The notes below the pieces were generated by a model. That model made no database searches and was not told where the DNA came from. It saw nothing but the letters and a program-made list of their open reading frames with translations. Shown one piece after another: positions 15,963 through 25,154 of a stretch of DNA of 64,000 nt. The translations under genes and the position numbers were made by a program. The stretch spans positions 124,001 through 188,000 of the forward strand of contig NZ_SSOB01000010.1 in assembly GCF_004801405.1 (NCBI RefSeq), written 5' to 3'. The DNA is from Cohnella fermenti. GTDB lineage: Bacteria > Bacillota > Bacilli > Paenibacillales > Paenibacillaceae. Every line of letters starts with the position of its first letter. Position 1 is the first letter of the stretch.

Positions 15963-16685
15963 CTACAGAACGACCCAGCCGTTCTTGATCGAATTGATGA
16001 CGGCTTGGGTGCGGTCGTCGACCTCCATCTTCTGGAGGATGCTGCTGACGTGGTTCTTGACGGTCTTCTCGCTGATGAACAGGTTCTCGCCGATCGTCTT
16101 GTTGCTCTTGCCCTCGGCCATCAGGCGCAGCACCTCGGCCTCGCGGCGGGTGAGAGGGTTGTTGCCGTTCGGGATGAGCTTGGTCACCGTCTCGCGGCTC
16201 GCGGCGGCCCCGGAGGCGGCTCCGATCTCGTCGAGGTAGGTCATGCGGCGCAACTGGTTGATCAGCTTGCCGGTCACCTTCGGATGAATATAGGCTTGTC
16301 CGAGCGCCACGGTGCGGATTGCGTTCACGAGCGCCTCCGCTTCCATATCCTTGAGCAGGTAGCCCGAAGCTCCCTTGCGCAGCGTCTCGAACACATAGCT
16401 CTCGTCGTCGTGGATGGAGAGGATGATCACCTTAATCTCCGGGAAAATATCGCGGAGACGCTCGGTAGCGATAACGCCGTTCTCCGTCGGCATGTTGATG
16501 TCGAGCAGCACAACGTCCGGCCTGATGCGGTTGCAGAATTCGAGAACTTGAATGCCGTCGCCGCATTCTCCGATCACTTCCAGGTCGGACTCCATATTGA
16601 GAATTCTTTTGAGACCCTCGCGGAAGAGCTGATGATCGTCGGCCAGAAGCACTTTGATCTTACGATTCGCTGCTTTGTTCTCCAT
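15963..16685 (-). CDS. degU: Response regulator DegU
   Basis: DegU controls exoenzymes, competence, motility and biofilm genes. The 240-aa product has a receiver domain (residues 10-130) with the acidic pair DD16-17, phosphoacceptor Asp62 in LLDINMP and the Lys of YLLKD, and a LuxR-type helix-turn-helix ([19 protein letters not shown], near 175-230). The ATG at 16685 follows AAAGGAG and lies 26 bases inside the end of degS; a start 30 bases earlier has no ribosome binding site. It pairs with DegS directly upstream. Confidence 0.95.
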   Translation of the reverse strand: MENKAANRKIKVLLADDHQLFREGLKRILNMESDLEVIGECGDGIQVLEFCNRIRPDVVLLDINMPTENGVIATERLRDIFPEIKVIILSIHDDESYVFETLRKGASGYLLKDMEAEALVNAIRTVALGQAYIHPKVTGKLINQLRRMTYLDEIGAASGAAASRETVTKLIPNGNNPLTRREAEVLRLMAEGKSNKTIGENLFISEKTVKNHVSSILQKMEVDDRTQAVINSIKNGWVVL

Positions 16686-17853
16686 AATGTCCCAACTCCT
16701 TTCGCGGCTGTGCATTAATTGGTACTTGAATGGTGATGGTTGTGCCCAGACCGACAGCCGATTCGAACTCGATCGCTCCCTGCAGCAGGTCCACCCGTTC
16801 CTTCATTCCGATCAAGCCGTACTTGGCGTACGATCTTGCGTGCGACTCGATCGCATGGACCTGGAAGCCCACACCGTTGTCCTTGATCACGAGCTTGATC
16901 GTCGCTTCCCCGAACGTGATGTCGAGGGACACGAAGGTCGGCCGCGCATGCTTGTGCGCGTTCTGGAACGCTTCCTGGACCAAGCGGAACATCGCCGCCT
17001 CGAGCGCGGACGACATCCGCTTCTCCTTGCCCGACACCTCGAACATGGTATGGATCGTCGTCCGCTCCTCGAAGTCCTGAACGAACTTCCTCAGTGTAGG
17101 AACAAGGCCCAGGTCGTCGAGCGCCATCGGCCTCAGATTAAAGATAATCTTGCGGATCTCGCCGAGATCCTGCCGAATCTGAGTCTTCAAGTCGATTAGT
17201 TCGGTTCTTACGACCTCCAATTCCTGCGTCCCCAGCATCCGTTCCGCGATCTCCGTGCGCAGGATCAGATTGGCGAGCGACTGGGCCGGGCCGTCGTGAA
17301 TCTCCCGGGCGATGCGCTTCCTCTCGTCTTCCTGGGCCAGGATGATCTTCAGACCGATCATCTGCCGGTTCTTCGTCGATTCTAGAATTCGAGTCACTTG
17401 CGTCAGATCGCCCGAGAGGTAATCGAGCACGACATTCATCTGGGACCCTATCGTCTCCGCCCTCTCGATGGATCTCTCGACGTTCCGGGCGCGCCCTTGC
17501 AACTCGTCCCGTCGAGCTTTGAGATAGCCTTCTTTCTCCCGGTACACCATTAAATCAAGCTGGATGTTCGTCGCTTTCTCGTAGGCGGCCTTGATATCCT
17601 TCTCGCTGTACTTGACGAAGTCACGGCTTACTTCCGTAAGGCGAATTCTCGCGAGGCGGTAATCCCGCTCCAACCGATCCACGCGCTCGATCGTCTCTCC
17701 CGTCTCTTGGAGAACCTTCTCCAGTTCCTGGCTGAGAGACTCCAGCTCCCGGCGTGCCGATTCGCATATCTCGAATACTTGCATCTTGCTGTCTTCCATG
17801 ACCTTGACGGCATTCTGGATGACACGATCGATCTGCTCCACACGATACTCCAT
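16660..17853 (-). CDS. degS: Sensor histidine kinase DegS
   Basis: DegS is the cytoplasmic kinase that phosphorylates DegU. The 397-aa product has a long coiled-coil sensor (residues about 20-165), then the HisKA_3 motif RIAREIHDGPAQSLANLI with His186, and a HATPase_c domain with NAHKHARP and DNGVGF. There is no transmembrane segment, as expected. The gene overlaps degU. Confidence 0.95.
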   Translation of the reverse strand: MEYRVEQIDRVIQNAVKVMEDSKMQVFEICESARRELESLSQELEKVLQETGETIERVDRLERDYRLARIRLTEVSRDFVKYSEKDIKAAYEKATNIQLDLMVYREKEGYLKARRDELQGRARNVERSIERAETIGSQMNVVLDYLSGDLTQVTRILESTKNRQMIGLKIILAQEDERKRIAREIHDGPAQSLANLILRTEIAERMLGTQELEVVRTELIDLKTQIRQDLGEIRKIIFNLRPMALDDLGLVPTLRKFVQDFEERTTIHTMFEVSGKEKRMSSALEAAMFRLVQEAFQNAHKHARPTFVSLDITFGEATIKLVIKDNGVGFQVHAIESHARSYAKYGLIGMKERVDLLQGAIEFESAVGLGTTITIQVPINAQPRKELGHYGEQSSES

Positions 17854-18026
17854 GTGTCCCGATTCCCCTCTTTATCTTCGGTTCCTCGCGCACTCGTGTC
17901 CCAGGCCGCTGAGTCCCGTTCCAATCCCCTGCCGAGCCGGCGGAATCCGATAACAGCAGGGTCTTGTACCCATCATACCACATTTGGGTCCAGATTGTAT
18001 CCGTGGTCGTGAGAGTATAAGTTACA

Positions 18027-20714
18027 TTAATAAATTGTAATAGATTTCTTAGTCTGCTCCCAGACGACCGTGAGACCTAATTGTTCGGAGACGACCCGCA
18101 GCGGCACGAGCACGCGTCCGTTCTGCACCATCGGGGAGGCCGGGGCCGTCACGCGAACGCCCGTGGCGATCATATCGGCGCGGTCCGGCCAGAGCTCGAT
18201 CATCTTGGAGCCTCTCAGCACCGTGACTCTCTTAAGCGTCTGCTCCCAGTCCGCTTGTCCCCCCAGAGCCTCGGAGATGAAGCGAAGCGGGACATAAGTC
18301 GTATTGGCCTGAATGTAGGGAGCCGTGTCCATGGCCACAGCGTTCCCGCCGACCGACGCCTCCTTGCTTCCTACCGTGAGAATAACGGTTCGGCCGGTTG
18401 TAGTGCTCGCCGTCGGCGGATACTGCAGCGCCAGGTTGTCGAACGCCACCGTGCCCGTCGTCGCCCGCTCGTCCTGATCCTCGGCCAAGTTCACGACATA
18501 GAGCTTCGTCAGCTTCGCGGGAGCCTTGATGCCTGCGGACGACAGATCGACGCGCACCGTCTTCCAGCCCGTCCAGTTCACCTTGTCGGCGATCGTCAGG
18601 TAAGAGATCGAGCCGTCCGAATTCGTCACCTCGCCGCGAAGCCAACTGTTGCTGTTGTCGCCCATCACGTCCAGCGTCAGCGCGCTCGGGCTGCCGTCAA
18701 GCGACAAGCCGGAGCCCAGAACCGCATAGGCCCGCCGATCCCCGCTTCCGAGCGTGAAGTCGTAATCGAGCTCCAGCGCCTTCGTCGTCTCGCGGCCGGT
18801 CAGGCCGTCCGTGATAAACGCCGCGCCCCCCGTCTCGGCAGGCAATGCCGTGAAGCTGACCGTATACCCCGCGTTCTCGAAGTCCTCCAGCTTCTTCTCC
18901 GTCCCCGGAGCGAGCACGATCATCGTCGAGAAGCCGTCGTACCGCGCAATCGCATACGCGTTCGCCGCGTTCTCGTTGACCGACTTGATGACCAGTTGGC
19001 CGCCCGTATAATCGGCCGTGAAGCCCTTGAACTCCCACGTGATCGCGGAGGACGGAACGCTGAGCGCACGGCCGTCCTTCAGCGTAGCCGTCACCGGAAC
19101 CGTGATTGCTTGCCCGACTTGCAGCAGCGTCGTGCTCGGATTCACCGACAGTTGGCTCAACTGCTCGCCGCCGATCACTTCGATATCCACCGTGTTCTTC
19201 GCGCTTCCCGCCGCCACCGTCAGCTTGGCCGTTCCGGCCTTGGTCGCCGTGAACACGCCGCTGGCGAACGTCCCGACCGCCCCGTCGACGCTCCATGCCG
19301 GCGTCAGCGTGCTTGCGTCGATCGGGTTGTAGTACGTATCGTACGCCTTGAGCGAATATGTCGCCTGCTGCCCGATGAACAGCGTCTTCGTGCCGCTGGC
19401 GACGATGCCCTTGACCGCGCCCTGCGGAGCGGTCGTGTACACGCCGATGCCATTCGCGACCAGCCGCTGGTACGTGCCGGACGACGTCGGATGCGTCAGC
19501 GTCGCCGCCGTCTCGCCGAGCGGCCGCGTCACCATCGTCGTCGAGCCGCCGCCGTCCATGTTGACGGCCTTGTAGACGCCGAGCTTAAGCAGAATCTGCT
19601 GCAGCTCCTTCAGCGTCACGCCCTTGCGGTCGCCGCTCTCCTCGACCGTGATCAGGTACACCGTCTTGCCGTCCTTCGAATAGCCGACCGCCGTGCGCGG
19701 GCGGTCGCTCGAGCCGCTCAGCCCGCTGATATCGCGCGAGAACGTCGCCGCCGCCCCGTTATTGATCAGGATCGTATGGCCGCCGACCATCATCTGGAAG
19801 GAGCTCGGGTCGTAAGAGGTGCCCGTCGTCTGCGAGACGAGCTGATAATTGGCGTTCACCGTCTGGCCGACGGCCAGATGGTTCGCGATGAAGTCCGCCG
19901 CTTCCTTGTGCCCGCGCAGAATGTAGCCGTTCGCCGGAATCGCGGTCGCGATCTGCGAGCCCTTCGCGATCTCCGTCACCACGCCGTTCACAATGAGCGC
20001 CTCCGTCGGCGTCGTCCCGCTGTTCATCGGCCGCTGCGAAGCCGTCCAATTGTCGGTATAGATGTACAGCTTGTTCACATGGCTGTAGCCGTTGTCCGGC
20101 TCCGTCCGGTAAGCGCTCTGGTTGAGCCCGCTGAGCGCGAACGACGTTCCGTCCTCCGCCGTCACCATCCCCGTGAAGTTGAACAGGTCGATCAGCGGCT
20201 GCTTGTCCTTCGTCACCGCGAACGCGTACATGCCGGTGAGCTGCGAGGTGCTCGTAAGCAGCTCGCCCGACCGGATGACCGCGCCCATCGCGACGCCCTC
20301 GCTCGTCGTCGTCGACGTATTGAACACGTCGCCGTTGATGCCGGCTACCGCGCCCGTCTCCTTCGCCATTCCGCCGACCGACTGCCTTGTCGTCACCGTG
20401 GAGGCTTTGCCCGACATGGCGTTAAGCTGAACGTAAGGGTTCGTCAGATCGATCTGAAGCACATGAACCAATTGCGTCGTCTCCGAAGCGTTCGAGGAGA
20501 CCCACTGATAATCGACTTGCTTCGCACCGGACGTCACCATCGTCTCGGCTTGCTGCACGAGCTTGTACGTCGCAGCCGTCGTTGCGGCGGACGCCGTCTT
20601 CAGCGCGCCGTGCGGCAGCCCGACTCCGCTGATCGAGGCGAACACGAGCGTTCCCGCGAGGACGGGTGCGAGACATTTTCGGCAGAGGGTTAGAATTGGC
20701 AGGTTATGAGGCAT
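18027..20714 (-). CDS. Secreted phosphodiester glycosidase with C-terminal stalk domain
   Basis: The 895-aa product has a signal peptide (residues 1-43, ending ASA), then a NAGPA-type phosphodiester glycosidase domain (about 60-425) with conserved VAGINGD (123-129), RPRTAVGYSKDG (338-349) and NMDGGGST (385-392). Ig-like and carbohydrate-binding-like beta regions follow (about 430-760). The last 110 residues are two copper-amine-oxidase-N-like units (YVPLRFISEALGG and VLVPLRVVSEQLG), usual in Paenibacillaceae exoproteins. It likely trims phosphodiester-linked sugars in cell-wall or extracellular polymers. It stands alone between degS and manC. Confidence 0.85.
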   Translation of the reverse strand: MPHNLPILTLCRKCLAPVLAGTLVFASISGVGLPHGALKTASAATTAATYKLVQQAETMVTSGAKQVDYQWVSSNASETTQLVHVLQIDLTNPYVQLNAMSGKASTVTTRQSVGGMAKETGAVAGINGDVFNTSTTTSEGVAMGAVIRSGELLTSTSQLTGMYAFAVTKDKQPLIDLFNFTGMVTAEDGTSFALSGLNQSAYRTEPDNGYSHVNKLYIYTDNWTASQRPMNSGTTPTEALIVNGVVTEIAKGSQIATAIPANGYILRGHKEAADFIANHLAVGQTVNANYQLVSQTTGTSYDPSSFQMMVGGHTILINNGAAATFSRDISGLSGSSDRPRTAVGYSKDGKTVYLITVEESGDRKGVTLKELQQILLKLGVYKAVNMDGGGSTTMVTRPLGETAATLTHPTSSGTYQRLVANGIGVYTTAPQGAVKGIVASGTKTLFIGQQATYSLKAYDTYYNPIDASTLTPAWSVDGAVGTFASGVFTATKAGTAKLTVAAGSAKNTVDIEVIGGEQLSQLSVNPSTTLLQVGQAITVPVTATLKDGRALSVPSSAITWEFKGFTADYTGGQLVIKSVNENAANAYAIARYDGFSTMIVLAPGTEKKLEDFENAGYTVSFTALPAETGGAAFITDGLTGRETTKALELDYDFTLGSGDRRAYAVLGSGLSLDGSPSALTLDVMGDNSNSWLRGEVTNSDGSISYLTIADKVNWTGWKTVRVDLSSAGIKAPAKLTKLYVVNLAEDQDERATTGTVAFDNLALQYPPTASTTTGRTVILTVGSKEASVGGNAVAMDTAPYIQANTTYVPLRFISEALGGQADWEQTLKRVTVLRGSKMIELWPDRADMIATGVRVTAPASPMVQNGRVLVPLRVVSEQLGLTVVWEQTKKSITIY

Positions 20715-20903
20715 TCGAGTTCTCCCATGCTGATAGTAGGTAGTAGGTTGAAGGACGGAGCAGCATACAGCTTCTCTCCTAAATTCCCCTAATATAAGTA
20801 GACTCCGGATTCCGCGAAAAGTTACATTAAAATTGTCTAACGAGCATTTTGCTGGTTGGAGGCACTACGCACTCGGGGGACTGAATGCTTAATTTTTGAC
20901 TGA

Positions 20904-21125
20904 GTTCCGCTTAGTTGTCGGCAAGGAACGTTCGTTCTGATATTCGGTCGTGATCGCATCCACCACCTTAAGGATCTAGCCGAGGAAATGCTTGAGGACT
21001 TCGAACGATTCGCATCGGAACGCCCCAAAGCCCCATTTTATTTGCTTCAGCTCGTTGAAGTGGAATCGGATCAGGTTAGCAAACAGGTCGCTGTCACGGT
21101 GGGACGGACGCCGTACGGGAAATAA
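20904..21125 (+). pseudogene. Small plus-strand open frame, possible gene remnant
   Basis: A 73-codon open frame ends in TAA directly at a good terminator. Its coding-like part reads HHLKDLAEEMLEDFERF and PFYLLQLVEVESDQVSKQV. There is no obvious ribosome binding site or ATG at the front; the first ATG gives only about 50 residues. It is one of very few plus-strand signals in the window. I do not recognise the family. It may be a real small protein starting at a rare codon or the 3' end of a lost gene. Confidence 0.4.
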
Positions 21126-21156
21126 AGCGGCCCCAACCGGGAGCCGCTTTTGTTTA
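21124..21156 (+). terminator. Intrinsic terminator, plus strand
   Basis: AAAGCGGC (21124-21131) pairs with GCCGCTTT (21143-21150), followed by a T-rich tail. It begins at the stop codon of the small plus-strand frame. Confidence 0.8.
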
Positions 21157-21229
21157 TGCTTCGGATGACGTTTCGAATTCCATCCAGTATACCATTACCG
21201 CTCCGTTCCATAGATGAGGCTGTGAGGCC

Positions 21230-22582
21230 TCACCCCGCCCCGTTCCCGAGCTCCACATAGTCCTCGTCGGTCAGCTCCGGGCCGCGCTGCACCTCCATGA
21301 CCTCCATCCTCGTGTGCGCCAGCAGGGCGTGCTCCGTTCCGGGCGGAATCAGCAGCGTATCCCCTTCCCGCACCGTTCTCCGATCCCCGTCCACGAGCGC
21401 TTCGCCTTCGCCGTACAACACCAGCCAGAGCTCCTCCCGCAGCCGGTGCGCGTGCGCGGGAATTCGCTGTCCGGCGTGAATGTTCATCCGTCTCGTCAGC
21501 ATCTCGGACTGCGAATCGTAGCGGTTGTAGTCGATGACCCGGTACCATCCCCACGGACACTCCTCGTACATCGGCCGCTGCTCGGCCTCGGCCCTCAGAA
21601 CCTCCTTCAGCCGCGGGCTCGCCGCCTTGTCGGACACAAGAATCCCGTCCGGGCTGACCGCCACGACCGCGTCCGAGATGCCGAGCACCGCCACCGGAAT
21701 GTCCAGCTCGTTGATCAGGTGCGTGTTGCGGCTGTCCTCCGAGATCGTCCCGCGGCCGATCAGCGCCCGATCCATCTCCTCCGTCAGCGTATTCCACGTG
21801 CCGAGGTCCTTCCAGCTCCCCTGATACGGAAGCACCGAGATGCTGCGCGTCCGCTCCGCCACCTGGTGATCGAAGCTGATCTTCGGAAGCTGCGCATAGC
21901 TGTTCCGCAGCTCCTCGTAATCCGCGGGCAGGCCGAGGCTCTCGATATGATCGAGCATCCAGCCGAGCCGGAAGGCGAAGACGCCGCAATTCCAGAACGC
22001 TCCTTGCTTCAGCAGCCGCGCAGCCTGGTCCTCCGCCGGCTTCTCCTGGAAGCGGCTGACGCGCAGATGGGGGCCGATCGCTTGCTCGGGGACGATCTCG
22101 GGGATAATGTAACCGTACTTGGAGGAAGGAAGCGTCGGCTCGACCCCGATCAGAGCCAGCTCGACCAGGCCGCTTAGAATAACCGTCCGCAGCTCCATCA
22201 CCCGGCTGAAGAACTCGTCTTCCACATGCGAGTCGACCGGCAGCACGGCAACCGCCTCATGGCGGCCAACCCCTTCGATGCTGGACAGATAAGAGGACGA
22301 CAAGGCGATAGCGGGAAAAGTATCCCTGCGTTCAGGTTCGATCACAAGAGGAACGGAGGAGCCTATCTGGCTATAGAGAATGTCCGCTTGGGCGCGGCTT
22401 GTCGCCACAACGGCCTGGGCTTGGAGATCCGCCTGCTGCAGTTGTCTCCACACTCGCTGGATCATCGATTCCGGTTGCCCCTCCGGACTCGAGAGCACCT
22501 TCAGGAACTGCTTCGATCTGGAATCGTTGGACAGCGGCCACAGCCTCCTGCCCGATCCTCCAGACAACAGAATGATTCTCAT
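21230..22582 (-). CDS. manC: Mannose-1-phosphate guanylyltransferase
   Basis: The enzyme makes GDP-mannose from mannose-1-phosphate and GTP for glycan synthesis. The 450-aa product has the pyrophosphorylase signature LLSGGSGRRLWPLSNDSRSK at residues 4-23 and a C-terminal cupin of the mannose-6-phosphate isomerase type (residues about 335-445, RIPAHAHRLREELWLVL and IPPGTEHALLA). Whether the cupin is active as an isomerase cannot be told by eye. The ATG at 22582 follows GAGGTGAAG; upstream in-frame sequence is not counted. It probably supplies the polysaccharide clusters further along. Confidence 0.9.
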   Translation of the reverse strand: MRIILLSGGSGRRLWPLSNDSRSKQFLKVLSSPEGQPESMIQRVWRQLQQADLQAQAVVATSRAQADILYSQIGSSVPLVIEPERRDTFPAIALSSSYLSSIEGVGRHEAVAVLPVDSHVEDEFFSRVMELRTVILSGLVELALIGVEPTLPSSKYGYIIPEIVPEQAIGPHLRVSRFQEKPAEDQAARLLKQGAFWNCGVFAFRLGWMLDHIESLGLPADYEELRNSYAQLPKISFDHQVAERTRSISVLPYQGSWKDLGTWNTLTEEMDRALIGRGTISEDSRNTHLINELDIPVAVLGISDAVVAVSPDGILVSDKAASPRLKEVLRAEAEQRPMYEECPWGWYRVIDYNRYDSQSEMLTRRMNIHAGQRIPAHAHRLREELWLVLYGEGEALVDGDRRTVREGDTLLIPPGTEHALLAHTRMEVMEVQRGPELTDEDYVELGNGAG

Positions 22583-22687
22583 CTCTTCACCTCGCGGATC
22601 GGTATCGAACAGGGCCAACAACCATCTATTATTCATACCGCCGCCGCTGGCCCAATATGAGCATCCAAGCCCAACTTTAAACCACAA

Positions 22688-22715
22688 TAAAAAAATAAAC
22701 GCCCGAAATGGGCGC
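22688..22715 (-). terminator. Intrinsic terminator before manC
   Basis: CGCCC/GGGCG stem (22710-22714 with 22700-22704) followed by a T-rich tract on the minus strand. It closes the remnant frame at 22716-22946. Confidence 0.75.
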
Positions 22716-22946
22716 TCACTTGTGACGCTGCGGAACTTTCTTTCCAGTAAATCCTGGACCAGGCTGGTCCTTTAAACTTCGAGGGTCTTTGAAAGCCAAC
22801 CCGGTACCAGAGGGTGGTACAGGGTTGCCCAAAGGAATCGCTTCCGGATCGTCTTGTTCGGCTAATGCAGCCCACTCGTCCAGTTGCAGAATCTCATCAT
22901 CCGCGAAAGCGCCAGCATTGGGTTCAATACCAGAATGGACATCACA
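22716..22946 (-). pseudogene. Headless gene remnant
   Basis: The frame reads CDVHSGIEPNAGAFADDE, then LQLDEWAALAEQDDPEAIP, and ends GKKVPQRHK just before a terminator. It has no start codon of any usual kind: upstream it hits a stop inside the last codons of the PIN-domain gene. This looks like the intact 3' end of a gene whose front was replaced by the vapBC-type pair. I cannot name the family. Confidence 0.5.
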
Positions 22947-22947
22947 T

Positions 22948-23328
22948 TCATAACCTTAAGAAGTCCTCGACGAAGTTCATGTCAGAATCTCTAGAAACTA
23001 ATGTAAGTTCATGAACCGACGCTGTTGCAATAATAAGAGCATCCGGAGTCTTTAATTTACGTCCCTTACGTTTAAGATCCCTGCGAAGCGTTCCAGCCAA
23101 TTTTGCAATTTCTGATGTAACATCTATGCATCTTTTTGATGTAAACAACTTTTCTGCACGAAGTTGCTCATCGTGCCTTAACCCGGCAAACACCTCGGAA
23201 ACCGTGATTGTAGAAAAATAAATCGGCATTTTATCACGGGAGGCCTGTCGAAGAAAATCGATAACATTACTCTCGTTAATAAGAATCGCAATCGCAATAT
23301 TCGTGTCCAGAAGATACCCTTTATTCAT
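22948..23328 (-). CDS. PIN-domain toxin, VapC-like
   Basis: PIN-domain toxins are Mg-dependent ribonucleases that cleave tRNA or rRNA. The 126-aa product begins MNKGYLLDTNIAIAILI, with the first catalytic Asp in LLDTN, Glu in SEVFAGL, Asp in TPDALIIATA and the final acidic SRDSDMNF. The ATG at 23328 overlaps the antitoxin stop as ATGA, typical of toxin-antitoxin coupling; a start nine bases earlier is poorly spaced. Confidence 0.88.
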   Translation of the reverse strand: MNKGYLLDTNIAIAILINESNVIDFLRQASRDKMPIYFSTITVSEVFAGLRHDEQLRAEKLFTSKRCIDVTSEIAKLAGTLRRDLKRKGRKLKTPDALIIATASVHELTLVSRDSDMNFVEDFLRL

Positions 23329-23558
23329 GTATTCCATTCCTCACGCGATTGGTTGACTTCTTCAAGAAGCTCTTTCCCTCGTTCAGGCGTTAAAGCACCA
23401 GCTGCTTCCAGAAGATCGTCAATGGAATAATCATCCTCTTGCGCTTCCACAGTTTGCTTGTCAAGGTCAATCAATACACGAGGATTATTTATATTGAGTT
23501 TTTGAAGGATGGATTTTATCGTACCCGTGGCGTGTGAATCCATTTTTTTGGAGATCAT
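23325..23558 (-). CDS. Antitoxin partner of the PIN toxin
   Basis: The 77-aa acidic product (MISKKMDSHATGTIKSIL... ending VNQSREEWNT) precedes and overlaps the PIN toxin, the position of a VapB antitoxin. The C-terminal half is rich in Glu and Asp, as in the toxin-binding part of many antitoxins. No clear DNA-binding fold can be named. The ATG at 23558 follows GGAGGG by six bases. Confidence 0.75.
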   Translation of the reverse strand: MISKKMDSHATGTIKSILQKLNINNPRVLIDLDKQTVEAQEDDYSIDDLLEAAGALTPERGKELLEEVNQSREEWNT

Positions 23559-23633
23559 CGTTATCCCTCCATCGTCACCTGATAACTCATTATAACATAA
23601 GTTCTGTATTAAATTCAGACGAAACCGCCCGGA

Positions 23634-23709
23634 GTTCAGCACCGGCTTCATATAGCCCAGCCCCAGCTTCACACCGTTCAAAAGTGAGTTTGCCAATTTC
23701 ATCGAACAG
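23634..23709. repeat. 76-bp direct repeat, copy 1
   Basis: It is 73 of 76 identical to 25076-25151. It lies just upstream of the vapBC-type pair. Neither copy encodes a recognisable intact protein. Confidence 0.85.
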
Positions 23710-23780
23710 ATAAGTCGCGCCATAAAAGCATCGTTTCATCTGTGTGATCGGGATTGGGCCGGGTTTCGGATGGTCGGCAA

Positions 23781-23813
23781 TCAAAAAACCTCATGCACTT
23801 TCACCATGAGGTT
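23781..23813 (-). terminator. Intrinsic terminator after the YgiT-type antitoxin gene
   Basis: A perfect 9-bp stem (23805-23813 with 23787-23795), nine-base loop, then a T-rich run. Confidence 0.88.
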
Positions 23814-23816
23814 CAC

Positions 23817-24171
23817 CTACTGCACCTTAAATTCATACTCTTCCTTGATCCGATCCTGTACGCCCAAAATAAACTCGATATCCAGCTCGTCGAACTCTGT
23901 TAACTGCTCCATAGTTAGGTTGCTAAAAAAGCTCTCTATACTGAGTATCCGAAGATAATTTACCTGCTCTCATGTCATCTGCCAGAAAAGAAACATTGAG
24001 TTGCACACTGGATGGGATTATTTCTTCACAACAAGCTTTATTGTTGCAGTGCCAAATGGGGACGTTACGAATGGAATATGTCGTGCCTGATTCAGCCCAT
24101 ACAACATCCGTCAATTGGCGTTGAGCATGATTGCCACATCTGCAACGAGTAGTATCTGCCACCATAACCAT
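23817..24171 (-). pseudogene. YgiT-type zinc-finger antitoxin, apparently frameshifted
   Basis: The first frame encodes 82 aa, starting MVMVADTTRCRCGNHAQ with further cysteines in HCNNKACCEEI, which resembles the zinc-binding domain of YgiT/MqsA-type antitoxins. It stops at 23923 in a run of six T residues. With one T fewer the frame would continue from YRELF into SNLTMEQLTEFDELDIEF and end at 23817, right before a strong terminator. The tail is coding-like, so a frameshift is more likely than a natural end. Start ATG 24171 follows AAGGAGGG. Neighbouring 24233-24796 is the presumed toxin. Confidence 0.65.
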
Positions 24172-24232
24172 CGCAATCCCTCCTTACACTTGATTATAGT
24201 ATACCACGGATTCCATAATTGATACATAAAGT

Positions 24233-24796
24233 TCACTCAGATCGGAGAAGCCTCTTCTTAAACTCCTCAAGCTTTCTTTTAATTTCAGGCTCGTCCATCA
24301 ATGAAGTGGTCAACTCCTGAATATGGTCGTTACTTACTGTAATGACGCGGATTCTCTCCTGATCCATCATTTCGAATGAAACTGCTACTTTGAACCGTTC
24401 ATTGTATATGCTGTGATACAGTGTATAAGTTAGCAAGCTTTCAATTGAGGGTGGACCGTGCTTGGAAACATGATTTACCCTGACTGCAATTCGTTCTCTG
24501 GAATGTCGAGTAAACATAATCGTATCACTTTTCATAAGATCACGCTTATCCTTACCAGACACCAGACCATTTTTTAATGTTATTATTTCCAACTGCTGAG
24601 CAGAATCAACAGGAATTTTCAGTCCCTTTTCTAATGCAAACCAATCAGATTGGGTACGAGTTTGCGACACATCATGAATCAAGTTTTGCTGTTCCACACT
24701 TAATTGAATTACATCTTCAAATTCAATCATGCAGTCAGCCAAATGAATTTGAAACCTCACATCAAACACCCTTTCGAGAACGCCCTTGACATCCAA
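24233..24796 (-). CDS. DUF4258-like protein, possible toxin next to a YgiT-type antitoxin
   Basis: The 187-aa product has a C-terminal half resembling DUF4258 proteins, with IMFTRHSRERIAVRV near residue 93 and a late RIRVITVSND strand; such proteins often sit beside YgiT-type antitoxins. The N-terminal 90 residues are unfamiliar. The start is uncertain: TTG at 24796 has only a weak ribosome binding site, and GTG at 24766 is an alternative. A TATAAT at 24807-24812 could be a -10 element, favouring the later start. Function as a toxin is inferred from context only. Confidence 0.5.
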   Translation of the reverse strand: MDVKGVLERVFDVRFQIHLADCMIEFEDVIQLSVEQQNLIHDVSQTRTQSDWFALEKGLKIPVDSAQQLEIITLKNGLVSGKDKRDLMKSDTIMFTRHSRERIAVRVNHVSKHGPPSIESLLTYTLYHSIYNERFKVAVSFEMMDQERIRVITVSNDHIQELTTSLMDEPEIKRKLEEFKKRLLRSE

Positions 24797-24909
24797 CTCT
24801 ATACAAATTATACAACAATCAACCTAAAAATTCTCGCTTTCTCTCAATTATATTGATGCTGTCTTTAGCTTGCAGTCACAGTAGACAAAACGTCTACGAA
24901 TTCGGACAT

Positions 24910-24941
24910 AACAAAAGCCCAGGCCTCATGCGGTCGGGCTT
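24910..24941 (-). terminator. Intrinsic terminator
   Basis: AAGCCC (24936-24941) pairs with GGGCTT (24915-24920) on the minus strand, then TTGTTA. Confidence 0.55.
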
Positions 24942-25075
24942 CTCGGGGTGGAGCCTGCATTCCCGAAATCTATAACGATGGAGGTCGAGCCCCCAGAGAT
25001 TCATAGATTTCGTTTTGCTTCTTGGTAACCTCACCAAGGATGCGACCGTGCTCTGGCGCTTCAAACCCGTTCCTC

Positions 25076-25151
25076 GTTCAGCACCGGCTTCACATAGCCC
25101 AGTCCCAGCTTCACACCGATCAAAAGTGAGTTTGCCAATTTCATCGAACAG
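25076..25151. repeat. 76-bp direct repeat, copy 2
   Basis: It matches 23634-23709 at 73 of 76 positions, same orientation. The two copies bracket the YgiT/DUF4258 gene pair. Confidence 0.85.
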
Positions 25152-25154
25152 TAA

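Noticed and set aside
18081..20693. Long plus-strand frame of 870 codons opposite the phosphodiester glycosidase
   Set aside because: Arg-rich low-information product opposite a well-supported secreted enzyme; a codon-bias artefact.
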